From NCBI GenBank assembly GCA_934541115.1, contig CAKTDF010000002.1, positions 1 through 64,000 of the forward strand: a stretch of 64,000 bases of DNA, read 5' to 3'. This DNA is from an uncultured Eubacteriales bacterium (GTDB lineage Bacteria > Bacillota > Clostridia > Oscillospirales > Acutalibacteraceae). Positions 24,573 through 33,909 of this stretch are shown one piece after another. The notes under the pieces are model-generated. The model was not told the DNA's origin, made no database searches, and was given only the letters and a program-made list of their open reading frames with translations. Position numbers and translations under genes: made by a program. Each line of letters starts with the position of its first letter. The stretch's first letter is position 1.

Positions 24573-25754
24573 TTGAAAGTTGCCGGAATTATATGTGAAT
24601 ACAATCCGTTTCACAACGGACACTTGTATCAACTTGAGCAGACGCAAAAAAATGCAACGCACATAGTTTGCGCAATGAGCGGGAATTATGTTCAGCGCGG
24701 AGATATGGCAGTTGTCGATAAGTGGACAAGGGCAAAGGCTGCCGTGCTTTGCGGCGCAGATCTTGTTATTGAATTGCCGACTCCGTGGGCGTGCTCATCG
24801 GCAGAAAACTTCGCTGCATGCGGTGTATATCTCCTCTCAGCTTTAAAGACAGATATGCTTTCGTTTGGCTGCGAAACCGATAATGTAAAAATTCTTGAAA
24901 AGGCAGCATTGGCGGTTGACTCATCGGAAATAGGTACGCATATAAAAGGAGAAATGTCGCGAGGTCTTACATATCCCGCGGCGCTAAGAAAAGCCGTGTG
25001 CACCCTTTGCGGAGAAGAAATTGCCGCTGTTTTAGATGAGCCAAATAATACGCTTGCCGTTGAATATATACGTCAGAGCAAAAAAATGAACATTGCTTTT
25101 GAGTATCTTTCGATAAAAAGAAGCGGTTCAAAACATTCTGACGAAAATCCTTTTAACAGTTACATTGCCAGTGCTGCAGCTCTCAGACGGCTTGAAAATG
25201 TTAATGAACTTGAAAATTTTATTCCGAGTGCTATGCTTGAAGGTTTAACTTTGCGCGAGAGGGAAGGGTTGTATCCTCAAAGAGTCGAAAACGCCGAGAG
25301 GGTGATTCTGAGCTTTTTGCGGCAGATGAGTCAGGAAGAAATGTGGGCGTTTATTTCTGATGAAAACGGTCTTGCCATGCGGCTTTATCGTGCGTCGAGA
25401 AATGCAACTTCGTTCGATGAGCTCATCAAAGCCGTTAAGGTGAAAAGTATAACGCTCGCGGCGGTGAGACGTGCAGTTTTTTCTTGCTTTCTTAAAATTC
25501 CTGCCGATATCGCCAAAAAGACGCCGCCATATGTCAAGGTTTTGGCAATGAATAAAAAGGGAGCGGAAATAATCAAAAACAGCAACTGTGTTCTGCCGAT
25601 TATTTCAAGATACTCACAGGTTTCAAGTCTGTCGGATTACGGCAAAAAAATTTATTCTCTCGAGTGCTCATGTACCGATCTGTATTCGCTCTTTTCAAAA
25701 AAAATATCGGGCTGTTCACGTGAGCAAACAAGCCCGATATTCGTAATCGATTAA
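24573..25754 (+). CDS. tmcAL: tRNA(Met) cytidine acetate ligase (UPF0348)
   Basis: A 393-residue protein with the N-terminal nucleotidyltransferase-like motif ICEYNPFHNGH (HxGH class) and the CGADLVIELPTPW region typical of TmcAL. The enzyme activates acetate with ATP to form N4-acetylcytidine at the wobble position of elongator tRNA(Met). TTG at 24573 is used because GGAG sits 8 bases upstream and family proteins start KVAGII; the promoter would lie inside any longer version. The gene overlaps convergent mtaB by 4 bases and its 3' codons also encode the mtaB terminator. Confidence 0.9.
   Translation: MKVAGIICEYNPFHNGHLYQLEQTQKNATHIVCAMSGNYVQRGDMAVVDKWTRAKAAVLCGADLVIELPTPWACSSAENFAACGVYLLSALKTDMLSFGCETDNVKILEKAALAVDSSEIGTHIKGEMSRGLTYPAALRKAVCTLCGEEIAAVLDEPNNTLAVEYIRQSKKMNIAFEYLSIKRSGSKHSDENPFNSYIASAAALRRLENVNELENFIPSAMLEGLTLREREGLYPQRVENAERVILSFLRQMSQEEMWAFISDENGLAMRLYRASRNATSFDELIKAVKVKSITLAAVRRAVFSCFLKIPADIAKKTPPYVKVLAMNKKGAEIIKNSNCVLPIISRYSQVSSLSDYGKKIYSLECSCTDLYSLFSKKISGCSREQTSPIFVID
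25697..25740 (-). terminator. mtaB terminator embedded in the tmcAL coding sequence
   Basis: ATATCGGGCT at 25704-25713 pairs perfectly with AGCCCGATAT at 25731-25740. Read on the minus strand the stem is followed by a run of eight T (25697-25704), the classical form. It lies wholly inside the last codons of the opposite tmcAL gene. Confidence 0.85.
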
Positions 25755-27040
25755 ATGACTTCTCCGATATTCCAATCCGCGCCTACTCCGGTGAGTTTGA
25801 CGTCTGCTATTTTTCCGCAAAGATTACGATCGGCAAGAACCTTAACAGGCGTGTAATTTGCTGTGTGCCCGAGAAGCATACCGTCCCGTTCTTTACTTTC
25901 AAAAAGAACGGGAAAAATTTTTCCAACCTGAGAGGCGAGAAATCTCTGGCGCGCTTTTTCGCATTCCTCAATCATGGCGGTTGAGCGTTTTTCTTTGACG
26001 GCCTTCGGAAGATGACCGTCCATTTTTTCCGCCCTTGTACCCGTTCTTATTGAGTATGGAAAGACGTGAACCTTTTCAAAGCCTATTGATTTGACAAAAT
26101 TCAGACTTTCTTCAAAGTCTCCCTCGGTTTCGCCGCAAAAGCCAACCATCACGTCTGTTGTCAATGCGCAATCATCGAAATGCTGACGGAGAGAATCGCA
26201 AAGCTCTTTAAATTCTTCTGCGGTGTAATGCCGGTTCATACGCTTGAGAGTGTTGTTGCAGCCGCTTTGAAGTGAAATATGAAACTGCGGACAAAGCTTT
26301 TTACATTTTGAAAGCCTCTCAACAACATCATGTGTCAGATGATCCGGCTCAAGGGAGCCGAGGCGTACACGTTCAATGCCCTTGACCGAACAGGCGAGTT
26401 CAACAGCACTCGGAAAGCCCTCTCCGATGTCTTGACCATATGATGAGAGGTTTATTCCAACAAGGACGACCTCTTTGTATCCGGCAGAGGCCAGTGATTC
26501 AAGCTCGGATTTTAAAATGTTAAGCGGCTTTGAGCGTACACGTCCCCGAGAAACGGGAATGATGCAATATGAGCAAAATCGATTACAGCCGTCTTGAATT
26601 TTAACATATGCCCGTGTTCTCTCGTTGAAAGATGTGACCGGACAGATGTCGAACTCTTCACCGGTATTGTGCTGCGATGTTGCCACACGGCGCTGTCTGT
26701 CGCGTAAAAACGCCTCCAGCAGTTCCGGCAACTCACCGTTATTTTTGTTGCCGATTACTATATCGGCTTCCGCCAAGCTTTCAGCGGCTTTCGGATATGC
26801 CTGCGGCATGCAGCCGGTCAACACAACGACGGCTCCGGGATTATTTCGCTTAAATCTGCGGACGGCCTGGCGTGTCTTTCTGTCGGACTCCGCCGTGACC
26901 GTGCATGAATTGATGATATAGACATCGGCAGGCTCGCCGTCAGAGGTCGCTTCATATCCGAATTTAATGAGCAACTCGCCCAGAGCCTGACTTTCATATT
27001 GATTGACCTTGCATCCGAGCGTATAAAAAGAAAACTTCAT
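25751..27040 (-). CDS. mtaB: tRNA t6A37 methylthiotransferase MtaB
   Basis: A radical-SAM methylthiotransferase of 429 residues that converts t6A to ms2t6A at position 37 of tRNAs reading ANN codons. The UPF0004 domain starts MKFSFYTLGCKVNQYESQ with cluster cysteines (GCKVNQ, NSCTV, GCMPQ); the radical-SAM triad is in CNRFCSYC, and a TRAM-like C-terminal domain follows. The TLGCKVNQ start separates it from MiaB. ATG at 27040 has GAGG upstream; the earlier in-frame ATG adds an unrelated 22 residues. Divergent from the D,D-carboxypeptidase gene and convergent with tmcAL. Confidence 0.93.
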   Translation of the reverse strand: MKFSFYTLGCKVNQYESQALGELLIKFGYEATSDGEPADVYIINSCTVTAESDRKTRQAVRRFKRNNPGAVVVLTGCMPQAYPKAAESLAEADIVIGNKNNGELPELLEAFLRDRQRRVATSQHNTGEEFDICPVTSFNERTRAYVKIQDGCNRFCSYCIIPVSRGRVRSKPLNILKSELESLASAGYKEVVLVGINLSSYGQDIGEGFPSAVELACSVKGIERVRLGSLEPDHLTHDVVERLSKCKKLCPQFHISLQSGCNNTLKRMNRHYTAEEFKELCDSLRQHFDDCALTTDVMVGFCGETEGDFEESLNFVKSIGFEKVHVFPYSIRTGTRAEKMDGHLPKAVKEKRSTAMIEECEKARQRFLASQVGKIFPVLFESKERDGMLLGHTANYTPVKVLADRNLCGKIADVKLTGVGADWNIGEVI

Positions 27041-27179
27041 TGATATCCTCGCAAACTTGATATGTTTCAGCAGAATAACCCACTGTATCATCAAATTATA
27101 AAACAAACTTGTCCTCTTTTCAACAGCTTTGTTTTATTTTTCTGCATTTTATCATATATAATTGTGAGGAGTTGATGAC

Positions 27180-28466
27180 ATGAAAAGAATATTTTCAATA
27201 ATTTTTTGCATTATAATAATGATATCGTCGCTCACAATGCTATCATCTGCCGAGAAAGATAATAAAAACGTATCCGTTAAGTCAAAAAGTTATGTTCTTA
27301 TGGATGTTTCTCAAAAAAAGCTTTTGCTTGGCAGTAATGAACATGAAAGACTGTATCCCGCTTCCGTTACGAAAATCATGACGTTGCTTTTAGTCATTGA
27401 AAATGTTGACTGCGGAAAAATCAACTTGACCGATAATGTTACGGCAAGTACGGTAGCGGCAGGAAAAGGCGGTTCGCAAATATGGCTGAAAGAGGGAGAA
27501 ACAATGACGGTTGACGAGCTTCTCAGAGCTTCGGCAATCGGCAGTGCCAATGATGCCTGCACAGCTCTTGCGGAGTATATTGCAGGCAGCGAAGAGGGTT
27601 TTGTAAAACTCATGAATGAGCGTGCAAAAGAGCTTGGAATGAACGATACGCATTTTGAAAACTGCACAGGTCTTGACGATGACACAACAGAGCATTTGAC
27701 AAGTGCATATGATATTGCCTTGATGTCTTGTGAGCTGCTGAAGCACGAGAGAATAATGAATTATACAACCGTATGGATGGATCAGCTGCGTTCCGGAGCA
27801 ACTGAACTTGTTAATACGAATAAGCTTGTTCGTTTTTATAAGGGCACAACCGGACTTAAAACCGGAACGACCTCAAAGGCAGGACATTGCGTTTCTGCGA
27901 GTGCAATGCGGAACGGTTTGCACCTTGTTGCGGTTGTTCTCGGCGCCGAGAACAGTACGGATCGTTTTGAGGGTGCAAAATCGCTGTTGAATTGGGGCTT
28001 TGCAAATTATGAAACTGTTACACCGAAGGTCGATGAAAAACTGATTACCGATGTTACGGTTTTACGCGGTGTGGAAAATAAAATTACACCAAAGCTTGAA
28101 ACGATACTCCCAATGACGCTTGAAAGCGGAAAAGGAACAAAACTTGAGCCAAAAATTGACCTTGCCGTGAATGTTGAAGCTCCGGTCGAGGAGGGACAGA
28201 TGCTTGGTTCCGTCAGCTTTTTTATCGGAGAAGAAAAGGTGGCAAGCTATTCGCTTACAGCTCCGTTTGCCGTAAGGAAAATGACATTGACAGATATGAT
28301 GAAACGTTTGCTGTCATCACTTTGCTTTAGGTGTGAAAATGGCGATATGAACGGCGAGGAGACAGCGACTTCACAAACGCAGAGCGTCAAGCCCACTGAT
28401 GAATCGAAAAAAGGCACCGATTTAACAAGAGGTACGGCTGAAAGCAATACAACCAAACTCAATTAA
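27180..28466 (+). CDS. D-alanyl-D-alanine carboxypeptidase (DacF/DacB family)
   Basis: A 428-residue penicillin-binding protein of the S11 family, exported by an N-terminal signal peptide (about 1-24). Catalytic motifs: SVTK (Ser62, Lys65), SAN in the second motif and KTGTTSKAG in the third. It removes the terminal D-Ala of peptidoglycan stem peptides. A C-terminal beta domain (PBP5_C-like) is followed by a polar Thr/Ser/Lys-rich tail instead of an obvious amphipathic anchor. GAGGAG precedes the ATG. A second S11 enzyme is at 53396. No terminator is evident after the gene. Confidence 0.92.
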   Translation: MKRIFSIIFCIIIMISSLTMLSSAEKDNKNVSVKSKSYVLMDVSQKKLLLGSNEHERLYPASVTKIMTLLLVIENVDCGKINLTDNVTASTVAAGKGGSQIWLKEGETMTVDELLRASAIGSANDACTALAEYIAGSEEGFVKLMNERAKELGMNDTHFENCTGLDDDTTEHLTSAYDIALMSCELLKHERIMNYTTVWMDQLRSGATELVNTNKLVRFYKGTTGLKTGTTSKAGHCVSASAMRNGLHLVAVVLGAENSTDRFEGAKSLLNWGFANYETVTPKVDEKLITDVTVLRGVENKITPKLETILPMTLESGKGTKLEPKIDLAVNVEAPVEEGQMLGSVSFFIGEEKVASYSLTAPFAVRKMTLTDMMKRLLSSLCFRCENGDMNGEETATSQTQSVKPTDESKKGTDLTRGTAESNTTKLN

Positions 28467-28488
28467 AACGATTTAAAGTGCTAAACAG

Positions 28489-28517
28489 TTGACAAATTTT
28501 TACAAATGTATTAAAAT
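28489..28517 (+). promoter_or_regulatory. Sigma-A promoter for pgi
   Basis: TTGACA at 28489-28494 and TAAAAT at 28512-28517, spacer 17, with the pgi start 66 bases downstream. Confidence 0.8.
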
Positions 28518-28582
28518 ACACAAATAAACCATTTTGCGGCAGACAGCACAGTTATGTCATACCGATGTTGGAGGAATATGTA

Positions 28583-29923
28583 ATGTCAGTAAAATTAACA
28601 GACAAGTACGTCTCTTCTTTTTTGACGGAAAGTGAAATAGATTTATATGCCGAAAAAATTAAAAATGCACACACCATGCTTCATGAAAAAAGCGGTGCAG
28701 GCAGTGATTTTACAGGCTGGGTAGACCTGCCGTTAGACTATGATAAAGACGAATTTTCAAGAATCAAAGCTGCTGCAAAGAAGATTGCAAACGACAGCGA
28801 GATCCTTGTTGTTATCGGTATCGGCGGTTCATACCTCGGAGCAAGGGCTGTTATTGAGTTCATTAAATCTCAGAATTATAATGCACTTCGCAAAGGAACG
28901 CCGGCGGTTTATTTTTCCGGCAACAGTATAAGCTCAACCGCACTTTCGGAACTCATTGAAATCTGCGACGGCAAGGATTTTTCAGTCAATGTTATTTCAA
29001 AATCCGGCACAACAACAGAGCCGGCGATTGCCTTCCGCGTCTTTCGTGAGATGCTCATTGAAAAGTACGGCAAAGAGGGCGCAGCAGGCAGAATCTACGT
29101 TACAACGGATAAATCAAAAGGTACCCTCAAGTCGCTCGCAGACAAAGAAGGCTATCAGACCTTTGTTGTTCCTGATGATGTCGGCGGCAGATATTCGGTT
29201 TTGACCGCTGTCGGACTTCTTCCTATAGCTGCTGCAGGGATTGATATTGACGCACTTATGAGCGGTGCTGCTTCAGCTGCAAAGGAGCTTATGAGCACTT
29301 CCATTGAAGAAAATGACTGCTACAAATATGTTGCGTTGCGTAATGCGCTTTATAACAAGGGTAAGTGCACTGAAATGTTCATCGCGTATGAGCCGTGTTT
29401 TACTATGATGAACGAATGGATGAAACAGCTTTTCGGCGAAAGCGAAGGAAAAGAAGGCAAAGGGCTTTTCCCAACATCGGCTATTTTTTCAACCGATCTT
29501 CATTCCCTCGGTCAGTATATCCAGCAGGGCGAAAGACTCATGTTTGAAACCGTTTTCCATTTTGAAAAGCCACAAAAAGAGCTTTATATTAAGGAAGAAG
29601 CCGGAAATATTGATGGACTTAACTTCCTTGCCGGAAAATCGATGTCTTTTGTCAATGAAAAAGCATTTGAGGGTACGGTTCTTGCTCATAATGACGGCGG
29701 AGTTCCGAATATTGTTCTCAATATTGAAAAGCCCGATGAAGAAAATCTCGGCTATCTTATATATTTTCTTGAAAAGGCATGTGCAATTTCCGGTTATGTT
29801 CTCGGTATAAACCCGTTTGATCAGCCCGGAGTTGAAAGCTATAAAAAGAATATGTTTGCGCTTCTTGGCAAACCCGGCTATGAAAAAGAAAAAGAAAGTC
29901 TTGAACAAAGGCTTTCTATGTGA
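28583..29923 (+). CDS. pgi: Glucose-6-phosphate isomerase
   Basis: A 446-residue cytosolic isomerase interconverting glucose 6-phosphate and fructose 6-phosphate. Family motifs: [12 protein letters not shown] (sugar-phosphate binding), [24 protein letters not shown] and the late [21 protein letters not shown] segments. Length matches the short Gram-positive form. ATG at 28583 follows GGAGG by 8 bases; an upstream in-frame start is inside the ribosome site. Together with the phosphomutases at 3361 and 43266 it supports hexose-phosphate flow, though these genes are not adjacent. Confidence 0.96.
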   Translation: MSVKLTDKYVSSFLTESEIDLYAEKIKNAHTMLHEKSGAGSDFTGWVDLPLDYDKDEFSRIKAAAKKIANDSEILVVIGIGGSYLGARAVIEFIKSQNYNALRKGTPAVYFSGNSISSTALSELIEICDGKDFSVNVISKSGTTTEPAIAFRVFREMLIEKYGKEGAAGRIYVTTDKSKGTLKSLADKEGYQTFVVPDDVGGRYSVLTAVGLLPIAAAGIDIDALMSGAASAAKELMSTSIEENDCYKYVALRNALYNKGKCTEMFIAYEPCFTMMNEWMKQLFGESEGKEGKGLFPTSAIFSTDLHSLGQYIQQGERLMFETVFHFEKPQKELYIKEEAGNIDGLNFLAGKSMSFVNEKAFEGTVLAHNDGGVPNIVLNIEKPDEENLGYLIYFLEKACAISGYVLGINPFDQPGVESYKKNMFALLGKPGYEKEKESLEQRLSM

Positions 29924-29980
29924 TACAATAAGACTGTAAAAATCCACGGATGTGGAAATTATATTAAGGAGGAGATTTCA

Positions 29981-30397
29981 ATGATTTCTCTTATTTTAGG
30001 ACACAAAGGCTCCGGCAAGACCAAGCACCTTATCGCTTGTGTAAACGAAGCAATCGAAACCTCAAAAGGTAATGTTATTTGCGTTGAAAAAGAAACCAAA
30101 TTGACATATGACGTTAATTACAGAGCAAGACTTATCGCTACCGATGATTTTGAAATCAAGGGATATAATGCTTTTTATGGCTTCCTTGCAGGTGTTTGTG
30201 CAGGCAACCATGACATCACCGATGTTCTTGTTGATGCTACACTCAGAATCGGCGGAAGGGATTATAACGAGCTTTCAAAATTCCTTGAAGAGGTTTATGA
30301 ACTCGGTGAGGCACAGGATAAGAAATTTACATTTACGGTTTCAGCCGATAAAGATGAGCTCCCTGCTTCAATCTTCAATTATTGCAAGGTTCTTTAA
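29981..30397 (+). CDS. Small P-loop protein of unknown function
   Basis: A 138-residue protein starting with a Walker A motif GHKGSGKT (7-14). A Walker B-like strand ending in DVLVDA lies near 80-86. The rest has no family signature I know; ATP or GTP binding is the only safe prediction. It could be half of a twin-motif ATPase or a stand-alone nucleotide-binding switch. It has a GGAGGAG ribosome site and is followed by a strong terminator, so it is the last gene of the pgi unit. The start is well supported by the early glycine loop. Confidence 0.75.
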   Translation: MISLILGHKGSGKTKHLIACVNEAIETSKGNVICVEKETKLTYDVNYRARLIATDDFEIKGYNAFYGFLAGVCAGNHDITDVLVDATLRIGGRDYNELSKFLEEVYELGEAQDKKFTFTVSADKDELPASIFNYCKVL

Positions 30398-30410
30398 TAT
30401 TAAAATTTTT

Positions 30411-30439
30411 AAAGCGGCAGGGGAACCTGCCGCTTTTTC
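30411..30439 (+). terminator. Rho-independent terminator after the P-loop protein
   Basis: AGCGGCAGG at 30413-30421 pairs with CCTGCCGCT downstream over a GGAA loop, followed by TTTTT. Confidence 0.9.
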
Positions 30440-30463
30440 TGAATCTGATAATGTGGTGTTTAA

Positions 30464-31075
30464 ATGAATTACGAGATTGAAAAAGAATACTATGAAAAGG
30501 GCTATAGGCTCATTTGCGGCATTGACGAGGCGGGCCGCGGTCCGCTTTGCGGTCCTGTTTGTGCCGCTGCCGTTATTTTGCCGGTTGATTGCAGCATCGA
30601 CGGTATTAATGACTCTAAAAAGCTGAGTGAAAAAAAGCGTGAGGCACTGTTCGACGTAATTGTTGAAAAGGCAGTTGCTTACGGTATTGCCATGTCTACG
30701 GCAAAAGAAATTGACGAGATAAATATTTTGCAGGCAACGTTTCTCGCAATGCGCCGCGCCGTTGATATGCTCCCGGAAAAGCCGGATCTTGCTTTGGTTG
30801 ACGGAAACCGCAAGCCGGGACTCGATTGCGAGGAGATAACTATTGTAAAGGGAGACGCAAAATGCATTTCAATTGCCGCCGCCTCGATCCTTGCAAAGGT
30901 TACCAGGGACAGATATATGAAAGAACTTGACAAAAAGTATCCGGAATTTTGCTTTGCAAAGCATAAGGGCTATGGTACTAAACTGCACTACGAAAAAATA
31001 GATGAGTTCGGAATATGTGACGAACACAGAAGAACATTTTTGAAAAAGCTTTTCGGTGAAGAAAATGGAAAGTAA
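30464..31075 (+). CDS. rnhB: Ribonuclease HII
   Basis: A 203-residue nuclease that nicks RNA-DNA hybrids and single ribonucleotides in DNA. The N-terminal GIDEAGRGPLCGPV motif supplies Asp21 and Glu22; other catalytic acids are in VDGN and the later ASILAKVTRD region. Ends with the HKGYGTKLH segment common to RNase HII. The stop overlaps the next gene by 11 bases, as in the common rnhB-yraN pair. No clear promoter is seen; transcription may come from read-through or a weak site. Confidence 0.95.
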   Translation: MNYEIEKEYYEKGYRLICGIDEAGRGPLCGPVCAAAVILPVDCSIDGINDSKKLSEKKREALFDVIVEKAVAYGIAMSTAKEIDEINILQATFLAMRRAVDMLPEKPDLALVDGNRKPGLDCEEITIVKGDAKCISIAAASILAKVTRDRYMKELDKKYPEFCFAKHKGYGTKLHYEKIDEFGICDEHRRTFLKKLFGEENGK

Positions 31076-31442
31076 AAGAATCGGTGACCGTGGAGAAAAT
31101 ATTGCCTGCAAGATTCTTATTAAGGAAGGTTATAGAGTTACGGCAAGAAACTATCATTCCCGTAACGGTGAAATCGATATAATCGCCGAAACTGCCGATT
31201 GCATTGCGTTTGTTGAAGTTAAAACACGCAGCAGCAACAGCAAAACACTTCCGCGCGAGGCTGTGGGTTATTCAAAGCAGCGTAAGTTAGTGCTCACCGC
31301 AATGCGTTATCTCCAGGCTCACAGAATTGAAAAAACACCGATGTTTGACGTGATAGAGCTTTTATATTGTGCTGATGGGACTGTTAAATATAATCATATA
31401 AAAAATGCTTTTGATATTTCATGCCTCGGAGGTTCATTTTAA
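31065..31442 (+). CDS. YraN-family (UPF0102) putative endonuclease
   Basis: A 125-residue member of the UPF0102 family, related to the restriction-endonuclease/Holliday-resolvase fold. The core GERGEN-like GDRGENIA (about 6-13), NYHSRNGEIDIIA (acidic metal residues) and FVEVKTRSS form the PD-(D/E)xK-type site. Its cellular role is not established; in many bacteria it sits beside rnhB, as here. ATG at 31065 lies inside the end of rnhB, with GGTGAAG as ribosome site. Confidence 0.9.
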   Translation: MESKRIGDRGENIACKILIKEGYRVTARNYHSRNGEIDIIAETADCIAFVEVKTRSSNSKTLPREAVGYSKQRKLVLTAMRYLQAHRIEKTPMFDVIELLYCADGTVKYNHIKNAFDISCLGGSF

Positions 31443-32305
31443 TGGATTATTTTGATTTGCACTGCGACACCGTTACTGCTTTGTTTTCAGGTGAAAAAAG
31501 CACGCAAATAACGCCGGAAAAAGCTGCGAATTTTGAAAAGTATTCTCAATTGTTTGCAATCTGGATGAATGATTCAGTTGCTCCGATTGCTGCTTTTAAC
31601 AAAGCTAAGGCTGTTTGTGACTATTATTATAATTACATAAAGTCTTTCGGTAATTCCTGCTTTCATCAATACCTTACTTTAGAAAACGGTGTGAGTCTCG
31701 GCGACGATTTAAATAATATTGAGTACTGGAAAAACCGTGGTGTAAAAGCAGTTACGCTAACATGGAACGGTGCAAATTCACTTGGCTACGGAGCCTCTTT
31801 TCAGGGAGAAAGAGGTTTGACCTTTTTCGGTAAGGAGGCTGTAAAAGAGCTTCAAAATGCAAAAATACTTGTTGATGTTTCGCATTTGAATGAAAGTGGC
31901 TTTTATGATTGTGTAAGACTTGCAAGAACGCCGCTTGTTGCAACGCACAGCAATTGCTTTTCTCTCTGCGGTCACAGGCGCAATCTTAAAGATGAGCAGA
32001 TAAAAGCGCTGTTTGATCTCGGTGGAATTATGGGAATATGCTTTTACCCTGAGTTCCTTGGTGACGGCAATGTTTTTGAACTGATTTATGAACATATTTA
32101 TCATGCTTTGGAGCTCGGAGGAGAAGATAATATTTGTTTTGGCAGCGATTTTGATGGTGCAAAAATGAATACAGAGCTTAATTCAATTGAAAAAGTTGAT
32201 AAGATCTATAATTATCTCTCACAAAAGGGATTTGAAAAAACGCTTCTTGAAAAGATTTTTTATAAAAATGCCCAAAATTTTTTTAATTATGTTTTACACA
32301 CGTAA
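31442..32305 (+). CDS. Dipeptidase, membrane dipeptidase (M19) family
   Basis: A 287-residue metal-dependent peptidase. DLHCDT (His7, Asp9) gives the first zinc ligands; VDVSHLNE, ATHSNCFSLCGHRRNL and FGSDFDGA are characteristic of the renal/bacterial dipeptidase family. It hydrolyses dipeptides in the cytosol, perhaps including D-amino-acid ones. The ATG shares one base with the stop of the preceding gene (TAATG), and GGAGG lies just before it, so it is co-translated with the YraN-family gene. Shorter than the ~310-370 residues of many homologues, but all motifs are present. Confidence 0.87.
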   Translation: MDYFDLHCDTVTALFSGEKSTQITPEKAANFEKYSQLFAIWMNDSVAPIAAFNKAKAVCDYYYNYIKSFGNSCFHQYLTLENGVSLGDDLNNIEYWKNRGVKAVTLTWNGANSLGYGASFQGERGLTFFGKEAVKELQNAKILVDVSHLNESGFYDCVRLARTPLVATHSNCFSLCGHRRNLKDEQIKALFDLGGIMGICFYPEFLGDGNVFELIYEHIYHALELGGEDNICFGSDFDGAKMNTELNSIEKVDKIYNYLSQKGFEKTLLEKIFYKNAQNFFNYVLHT

Positions 32306-32321
32306 AAAAGTGTGATATCAT
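32293..32321 (+). promoter_or_regulatory. Possible promoter for thrC
   Basis: TTTACA at 32293-32298 and TATCAT at 32316-32321 with a 17-base spacer. Each hexamer differs from consensus at one position. It overlaps the end of the dipeptidase gene. Confidence 0.55.
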
Positions 32322-32355
32322 GACTGAAAGTAGTTTTCAAAACGGAGGAATGACT

Positions 32356-33852
32356 ATGCTATACACAAGCACAAGAGACAGCAGCGTCAGCGTAACGTCT
32401 GCCGAAGCAATTGCTCACGGTATATCAAAAGACGGCGGACTTTTTGTTCCGAAAGAACTGCCGCGTATAAATAAAGATTTCATTGATTCACTTCTTGGCG
32501 TTGATTATATTACACGTGCCAAAAAAGTGCTTTCGCTTTTTTTGACTGACTTTACCGATGAAGAACTTGATTATTGCGTGAACGGCGCATATGCTAAGGG
32601 TAAATTCAGCAGCGAAAAGATAGCTCCGCTTAAAGAGCTGGAACCCGGTGTTGATGTACTTGAACTTTGGCGCGGTCCTACATGCGCCTTTAAGGATATG
32701 GCTTTGCAGCTTTTGCCTTATCTTCTTACCGTTGCGGCAAAGAAGACGGTTGCCGATAAGACGATTGTTATTCTTGTTGCAACCTCGGGCGACACAGGCA
32801 AGGCTGCCCTTGAGGGATTCAAAGACGTTGATAAAACAAAAATTATGGTTTTCTATCCCAACGACGGTGTCAGCCCTATGCAAAAGCTTCAGATGACTAC
32901 ACAGGAAGGTAATAACGTCGGCGTTTGCGCAATTAACGGCAACTTTGACGATGCGCAAAGCGGAGTTAAGGCTATTTTTACCAACCCAGAGGTAATTGAA
33001 AAGCTTAATGAGAACAATATGATGTTTTCTTCGGCTAACTCAATCAACTGGGGCAGACTCGTTCCGCAGATAGTTTACTATATCGGCGCATACTGTGACA
33101 TGATTGAAAACGGTACAATCAGCAACGGTGATGAGATCAACGTTGTTGTTCCCACCGGCAATTTCGGCAACATTCTCGCAGCTTATTACGCCAAGAAAAT
33201 GGGTGTTCCTGTCAAAAAGCTTATTTGTGCTTCAAACGCTAACAATGTTCTGACCGATTTCTTCACTGACGGAAGATATGACAAAAACAGAAAGTTTTAT
33301 ACCACGGAATCTCCTTCAATGGATATTCTCATTTCGTCAAATCTTGAAAGACTTCTTTTCCATCTTTGCGGCGAAGATGATTCGCTTGTCAAAAAATGGA
33401 TGAGTGCACTTTCCGGTGAAGGCAGATATGAAGTGACAAGTGATGTGAAAAAACAGATATATGAGCATTTTGCCGCCGGTTGCTGTAACGACGAGGAAAC
33501 GAATCAAACAATTGCAGAAACCTTTAAAAATAACAGCTACCTTATAGACACACATACGGCTGTTGCCGTTAAGGTATACAGAGATTATGTTCAAAAAACA
33601 GGAGACCATACCCCAACTGTTATTGCTTCAACTGCAAATCCATATAAGTTCTCGGCGTCTGTTCTTAAAGCGCTTTCGGGTGATGAACCGTGCAACGCAG
33701 ATGAATTTGAACAAGTTGAACTTCTGATAAAAAAGACGGGGGTTGATTGTCCCGGGCAGCTTTCCTCTCTTAAGGGCAAAACGCCGCGTTTTACGTCGTG
33801 TTGCAGAAAAGAAGAGATGGCAAAAGCTGTTTACAAAATGCTTGGCATATAA
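32356..33852 (+). CDS. thrC: Threonine synthase
   Basis: A 498-residue PLP enzyme converting O-phospho-homoserine to threonine. The start MLYTSTRDSSVSVTSAEAI resembles the long threonine-synthase type; PTCAFKDMALQ carries the PLP lysine, ATSGDTGKAALEG the phosphate loop and FPTGNFGNILA-like PTGNFGNILAAY a conserved glycine loop. Of two nearby ATGs, 32356 is placed 7 bases after GGAGG and is preferred over 32350. No other threonine genes are adjacent. A hairpin without T-tract follows. Confidence 0.95.
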   Translation: MLYTSTRDSSVSVTSAEAIAHGISKDGGLFVPKELPRINKDFIDSLLGVDYITRAKKVLSLFLTDFTDEELDYCVNGAYAKGKFSSEKIAPLKELEPGVDVLELWRGPTCAFKDMALQLLPYLLTVAAKKTVADKTIVILVATSGDTGKAALEGFKDVDKTKIMVFYPNDGVSPMQKLQMTTQEGNNVGVCAINGNFDDAQSGVKAIFTNPEVIEKLNENNMMFSSANSINWGRLVPQIVYYIGAYCDMIENGTISNGDEINVVVPTGNFGNILAAYYAKKMGVPVKKLICASNANNVLTDFFTDGRYDKNRKFYTTESPSMDILISSNLERLLFHLCGEDDSLVKKWMSALSGEGRYEVTSDVKKQIYEHFAAGCCNDEETNQTIAETFKNNSYLIDTHTAVAVKVYRDYVQKTGDHTPTVIASTANPYKFSASVLKALSGDEPCNADEFEQVELLIKKTGVDCPGQLSSLKGKTPRFTSCCRKEEMAKAVYKMLGI

Positions 33853-33862
33853 ATGATCTGTT

Positions 33863-33891
33863 CCGAAAGGAGTCCGTGGGACTTCTTTCGG
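33863..33891 (+). terminator. Hairpin between thrC and the phosphoesterase gene
   Basis: The 13-base arms 33863-33875 and 33879-33891 pair fully, with one G-U, around a GTG loop. Only TCTGTT follows, so termination would be weak; it may instead be a processing or stability structure. Confidence 0.5.
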
Positions 33892-33909
33892 TCTGTTAGG
33901 AGGGCATAA

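Noticed and set aside
33863..33891. Strong intrinsic terminator for thrC
   Set aside because: The stem is good but the following bases are TCTGTT, not a T-run, so I list it only as a hairpin with modest confidence.
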